A stretch of DNA of 7,904 bases. Source: an uncultured Muribaculaceae bacterium (GTDB taxonomy: Bacteria; Bacteroidota; Bacteroidia; Bacteroidales; Muribaculaceae). The notes beneath the pieces were generated by a model. It saw only the letters and a list, made by a program, of their open reading frames with translations. It ran no database searches and had not been told where the DNA came from. The translations under genes were made by a program, and so were the position numbers. Positions 4,676-7,904 of the stretch are shown in pieces. Where the stretch lies: positions 1 through 7,904 of the forward strand of contig CAJTMY010000067.1 in assembly GCA_910577355.1 (NCBI GenBank). Reading direction: 5' to 3'. The first letter of the stretch is position 1, and each line of letters starts with the position of its first letter.

Positions 4676-7672
4676 ATGATCAAACATCTATTACTCTTTG
4701 TGACGGTGTTGGTCGCGGCTCTCGGTATGCGTGCTCAGAATTTTGAGTATCAGGGTCTCACCTACACCATTACTGATGTCACTACCAACGACTGCAAGGT
4801 CACGGGTGCTACGGACAAAACCGTCGCGGCTGTCGACATTCCCGCTGTGGCCATCTACAACCGCACGGCCACAGACGGCCGCACCGAGCAGGTGAGATGC
4901 AAGGTGACCGAGATCGGGCATTATGCGTTCTATCAATACTCCGCTCTCCGCACGGTGACAATGGGCGACAATGTCGCCGTGCTGCAAGGGAGTGCCTTCC
5001 AAGATTGTCAGGCTCTCGAAAGCCTGAGTCTCTCGGATAACATTACCTACATAGGCAACAGTGCCATAAGCGGATGTGTCAACCTTACAAAGCTGAAACT
5101 CCCCCGGGAACTTACGACGGTCGATGTCTCGGGCATAAACAACAACTATGTGCTCAGGGAGATTGAATTCAACGACAAGCTCGAGACGATCGGCAGGGAT
5201 GCATTCTCAAACAATCCCATGCTTAAAGAGGTCATACTCCCGGCATCGCTGAAGTTTATAGACGGAAATGGGTTCAGATATTGCAGTCACATCAAGAAAG
5301 TGGTTTTCAAGGGGTCGGTAGAGACCATCCATTACTTTGTGTTTGACGGCTGTTCCGGGATTAAAGAGGTGCATGTACCCTCGTTGGCCGATTGGCTGGG
5401 TATGGGTTTCATGAATGAAAGCGCCAATCCACTCGGTACTGCACGCCAACTTTATATCAATGGGGAGAAACTTATCGATCTCGTGATACCCGACGGAGTA
5501 GAGCAGGTCAAGGACTATGCGTTTATGGGCTGTGACCTAAAGACTCTCCGACTCGGTGCTGATGTAAAAATGGTGAAGGAGCGTGCTTTCTACGGCTGCT
5601 CAGATATGACTTCGGCGGTGTTCAACGAGGGATTGGAGACAATCAGCTACGGAGCGTTTCAGAATTGCGAGAAGATTGAGAGCCTCGAGCTGCCGGCCTC
5701 GCTCAAAGCAGTGCACAACGGTGCGTTTGAAAACTGCAACTCCGTGAAGACTATCAAATGGCACTGCAGCCTTACCGACATAGGCGAACGATGGTATCTG
5801 AAAGGTCTCGAAACCATCGAGATAGACAACCTTTCGGACTGGTGCCGCCAGAATTTTCCGGATGGTTACAATCCCATACAATACGCCGGAACAGTGGTTC
5901 TCAACGGCGCGCCGGTAGAGCACCTTGTAATACCCGACGATGTGACGGAATTAGGATCCGCTACATTTGATAAGGCCACAAAGCTGAAATCAGTTACAAT
6001 CCCCAATCATGTGAAATCTATCGGCCATTATGCCTTCTTCGGTTGCAGTAACATTACGGAAGTGTATATTGGAAATTCCATCAAGAAGTTGGAATTAGAT
6101 GATTTTTACGGTTGTACGGGGACGCGTTCGCTTACCATTGCCGACGGGACTGAACCGCTTTTGATTGTCGGTACGGGTTGGTATGCCGAGATGAAATATC
6201 TCTGCAACCTCTATATCGGGCGTGAGATCACCGCCACCGAGCTTCCAACGAGCATACGCCTGATTGAGCTTGGCAAAGACCTCGCCGACGTGGGCACCAT
6301 AAATCCGGACAGATACACCAATCTGAAGTATATCCAATCGTATGCCGCTGTGCCCCCTGTATGCGAGGATTTCAGCGAGGCACAATACAGCGATGTCACG
6401 CTCTATGTGCCCGTCGGGAGCGGCGACGCTTACAGGAAGGCAGCTCCATGGAGCGGCTTTGCATCGATTGTAGAGCATGAGCCGTTCGATTTCAATGCCG
6501 TGAGTGTGAAGTTTGAGAAGGATCTATACAAGGTGCGTCAGGATTCCGCGGCCATAGTCAAGCTCATAGTAGAGCCGGCCGATTTCCCTACCGACGATAT
6601 TATCCTGACGTCATCCAACTACTACACCGCCATAACACCTCTCGGCAACAACGAATACCGCATAAGCGGCGGCACGGGCACCATTACCGCGACAGTACCG
6701 TACAGCGGCAATACGGCCACTACCGTCTATGACATGTATACCAACCCCTCGCGTATCACCATCAACCCCTCGCGCCTTACCCTTAATGTGGGTGAAACCG
6801 TCCCCGTGGAGGTGACCGTTTCGCCCGAGGGCGCATATCCCAACGAATATGAGTGGTATGACAGCGAGGAGGCAGGCCAATTCATCACATTTGCCGACAA
6901 TAGGGTGACAGGTGTCGCCCCGGGCAAATGCACTTTGCGTCTGCGCATCAGGCTGTCCGATACCAAGAGTGTGACCGGCTCGTGCAGCGTGACTGTGGTA
7001 GCTCCCGTCGAGGGTATCACATTGTCCGAGACATCCGCCGCCATCGACGAGGGCGGTACCTTGCAGCTCACGGCCACAGTCGCACCTGAAAACGCGAGCA
7101 ACAAGAGCCTGGCATGGACGAGCGACGATGAGACAGTGGCCACCGTATCATCAAGCGGCCTCGTCAAGGCCATGGCCAAGGGTACAGCCGTCATCACCGC
7201 CAAGGCCATCGACGGCTCGGACGTATCGGCCACATGCACCATCGAAGTACGGAAACCGCTCAAGTCGATCAGCCTCAGTGAAACCTCGCTGAAACTGACC
7301 GAGGGCGAGAGTCATCAGCTCACTGCCATCCTTGTGCCCGAAGATGCCTCGGTAGCGGGCATCCTGTGGACCTCGGCCGATGTGTCGACAGCCACAGTCG
7401 ACAGTGACGGTATTGTGCATGCCGTAGGCTGCGGAGAGACTGTCATCACAGTCAATGCCGCCGAGTGGCCCGCCGTCGCAGCATCGTGTACGGTCAAGGT
7501 AGACAAATCGTCGGGCATCGGCGGTGTCGATGCCGATGTAGCCGAACCTGTGAAGGTGGAATATTTCACGATGCAGGGTATATCGATCGCTGAGCCATCG
7601 GGACTGTGCATCGTGCGTACAACATATGCCGACGGCACGGTAAGGTCTGCCAAGATCTCCTGCCACAGATAA
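4676..7672 (+). CDS. secreted BspA-like leucine-rich-repeat protein with bacterial Ig-like domains
   Basis: This is a 998-residue protein. Residues 1-20 are a Sec signal peptide ending in 'GMRA' before Q21. About 75-600 is a BspA-type LRR region of ~23-residue repeats of the form 'AFxxCxxLxxVxLPxSLxxIxxxAF', for example 'AFQNCEKIESLELPASLKAV' from 327. Two interruptions share the pattern 'L-x-D-W ... NP ... NG ... LVIPD' (about 237-283 and 387-432). The region closes with 'LYVPVGSGDAYRKAAPWSGF', a common BspA ending. A divergent Ig-like region (about 605-777) is followed by two group-2 bacterial Ig-like domains (about 778-858 and 861-942, 'SLSETSLKLTEGESHQLTA'). A 'SGIGGVDAD' linker and a sorting-like tail (959-998) finish it. 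BspA relatives bind host matrix proteins or other cells; here adhesion or surface recognition is inference. It has its own long leader and its own terminator, so it is probably transcribed alone. Confidence 0.9.
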   Translation: MIKHLLLFVTVLVAALGMRAQNFEYQGLTYTITDVTTNDCKVTGATDKTVAAVDIPAVAIYNRTATDGRTEQVRCKVTEIGHYAFYQYSALRTVTMGDNVAVLQGSAFQDCQALESLSLSDNITYIGNSAISGCVNLTKLKLPRELTTVDVSGINNNYVLREIEFNDKLETIGRDAFSNNPMLKEVILPASLKFIDGNGFRYCSHIKKVVFKGSVETIHYFVFDGCSGIKEVHVPSLADWLGMGFMNESANPLGTARQLYINGEKLIDLVIPDGVEQVKDYAFMGCDLKTLRLGADVKMVKERAFYGCSDMTSAVFNEGLETISYGAFQNCEKIESLELPASLKAVHNGAFENCNSVKTIKWHCSLTDIGERWYLKGLETIEIDNLSDWCRQNFPDGYNPIQYAGTVVLNGAPVEHLVIPDDVTELGSATFDKATKLKSVTIPNHVKSIGHYAFFGCSNITEVYIGNSIKKLELDDFYGCTGTRSLTIADGTEPLLIVGTGWYAEMKYLCNLYIGREITATELPTSIRLIELGKDLADVGTINPDRYTNLKYIQSYAAVPPVCEDFSEAQYSDVTLYVPVGSGDAYRKAAPWSGFASIVEHEPFDFNAVSVKFEKDLYKVRQDSAAIVKLIVEPADFPTDDIILTSSNYYTAITPLGNNEYRISGGTGTITATVPYSGNTATTVYDMYTNPSRITINPSRLTLNVGETVPVEVTVSPEGAYPNEYEWYDSEEAGQFITFADNRVTGVAPGKCTLRLRIRLSDTKSVTGSCSVTVVAPVEGITLSETSAAIDEGGTLQLTATVAPENASNKSLAWTSDDETVATVSSSGLVKAMAKGTAVITAKAIDGSDVSATCTIEVRKPLKSISLSETSLKLTEGESHQLTAILVPEDASVAGILWTSADVSTATVDSDGIVHAVGCGETVITVNAAEWPAVAASCTVKVDKSSGIGGVDADVAEPVKVEYFTMQGISIAEPSGLCIVRTTYADGTVRSAKISCHR
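7514..7672 (+). repeat. shared 3' sorting-tail module, copy 2
   Basis: This is the partner of 4055-4210. The copy is three bases longer in the linker ('GIGGVDADVAEP' against 'GIGDVEAGAEV'). Third-position changes dominate, so both copies are under protein-level constraint. The 3' untranslated bases also show scattered agreement (GTA.TAA..CAAA..GCTTA) and a shared terminator core. Confidence 0.85.
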
Positions 7673-7697
7673 CGCTGTAATAACAAAATCTGCTTAA

Positions 7698-7738
7698 ACG
7701 GCATTCCGCTTCACGAATGGGGCGGAATGCCGTGTTTT
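7698..7738 (+). terminator. intrinsic terminator after the LRR gene
   Basis: A 12-pair perfect stem (ACGGCATTCCGC 7698-7709 with 7722-7733) extends inward by three further pairs including wobbles and is followed by GTTTTATTT. It begins 25 bases after the stop codon. Confidence 0.85.
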
Positions 7739-7805
7739 ATTTCTGATGCCATCCTACAAGTCGATGATTACGGAGGTGTTTACAGCGACTGAATATCCGC
7801 ATGGG

Positions 7806-7832
7806 GGCGGATGCGCGTGTTGTGCATCCGCC
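7806..7832. other. hairpin in the downstream gene-free end
   Basis: GGCGGATGC (7806-7814) and GCATCCGCC (7824-7832) are exact reverse complements around a 9-base loop. ATCCGC at 7795-7800 offers a second partner for GCGGAT (7807-7812). Only three T follow, so it is a poor terminator. No gene is supported in 7739-7904. Confidence 0.5.
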
Positions 7833-7904
7833 TTTGAAAACCGATAGATTAATATTGAAGATTCCAAATCGAAGTGCAAAACATCGTGTATGGAATAATA
7901 TATT

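Noticed and set aside
7757..7904. open minus-strand frame entering from the right edge and ending at the complement of 7757-7759
   Set aside because: About 48 codons are open, but the frame runs across the 7806-7832 hairpin, has no recognisable protein pattern, and lacks a terminator of its own next to its end. Sequence beyond the edge would be needed to revive it.

Overview
The window most likely comes from a Bacteroidales genome, plausibly a gut Muribaculaceae or Prevotella relative. This rests on three things. First, promoter boxes of the Bacteroidetes type (TAnnTTTG, once with a well-spaced upstream TTTG) stand before the genes, with no clear Shine-Dalgarno sequences. Second, there are large secreted proteins of the BspA-like leucine-rich-repeat plus bacterial Ig-like type, ending in a short 'EYFTMQG...' tail that resembles Bacteroidales C-terminal sorting tails. 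Third, there is an inositol-phosphate synthase of the type these bacteria use for inositol lipids. The family-level placement is an inference; no marker gene is present.

Layout, all genes on the + strand. 1-540: the 3' part of myo-inositol-1-phosphate synthase, closed by a strong intrinsic terminator (564-600). 541-1025: a 485-base gene-free stretch holding a short direct repeat (ACACGGATT) and a notable nested palindrome repeat (769-859), then a well-formed promoter (976-1007). 1026-2480: a polytopic Wzx-like polysaccharide flippase; the longer in-frame start at 936 lies upstream of the promoter and is rejected. 2481-2665: promoter and leader of the next gene, with a 16-codon upstream ORF whose stop overlaps the next start codon. 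2666-4210: a secreted protein of unknown function with an internally repeated beta-rich domain. Terminator 4235-4264. 4265-4675: a long leader with a promoter box at 4301-4308, several hairpins and a possible pseudoknot, apparently a structured RNA leader or a separate small RNA. 4676-7672: a 998-residue secreted BspA-type LRR and Ig-like protein. Terminator 7698-7738, then a short gene-free end with another hairpin.

The genes do not form one obvious pathway, since each transcription unit appears to have its own promoter or terminator. The two secreted proteins are linked: their last ~50 codons are about 85-90 % alike in DNA and protein over the final 41 codons, and the resemblance seems to continue through the 3' untranslated region into the terminator stem. 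They are probably exported by the Sec pathway and then handled by the same surface-sorting route. The flippase and the inositol-lipid enzyme both serve envelope biogenesis, but nothing here ties them functionally. The most interesting items are the shared 3' sorting module, the structured leader of the LRR gene, the nested palindrome repeat, and the coupled upstream ORF. No complete new multi-gene system can be supported from this window.
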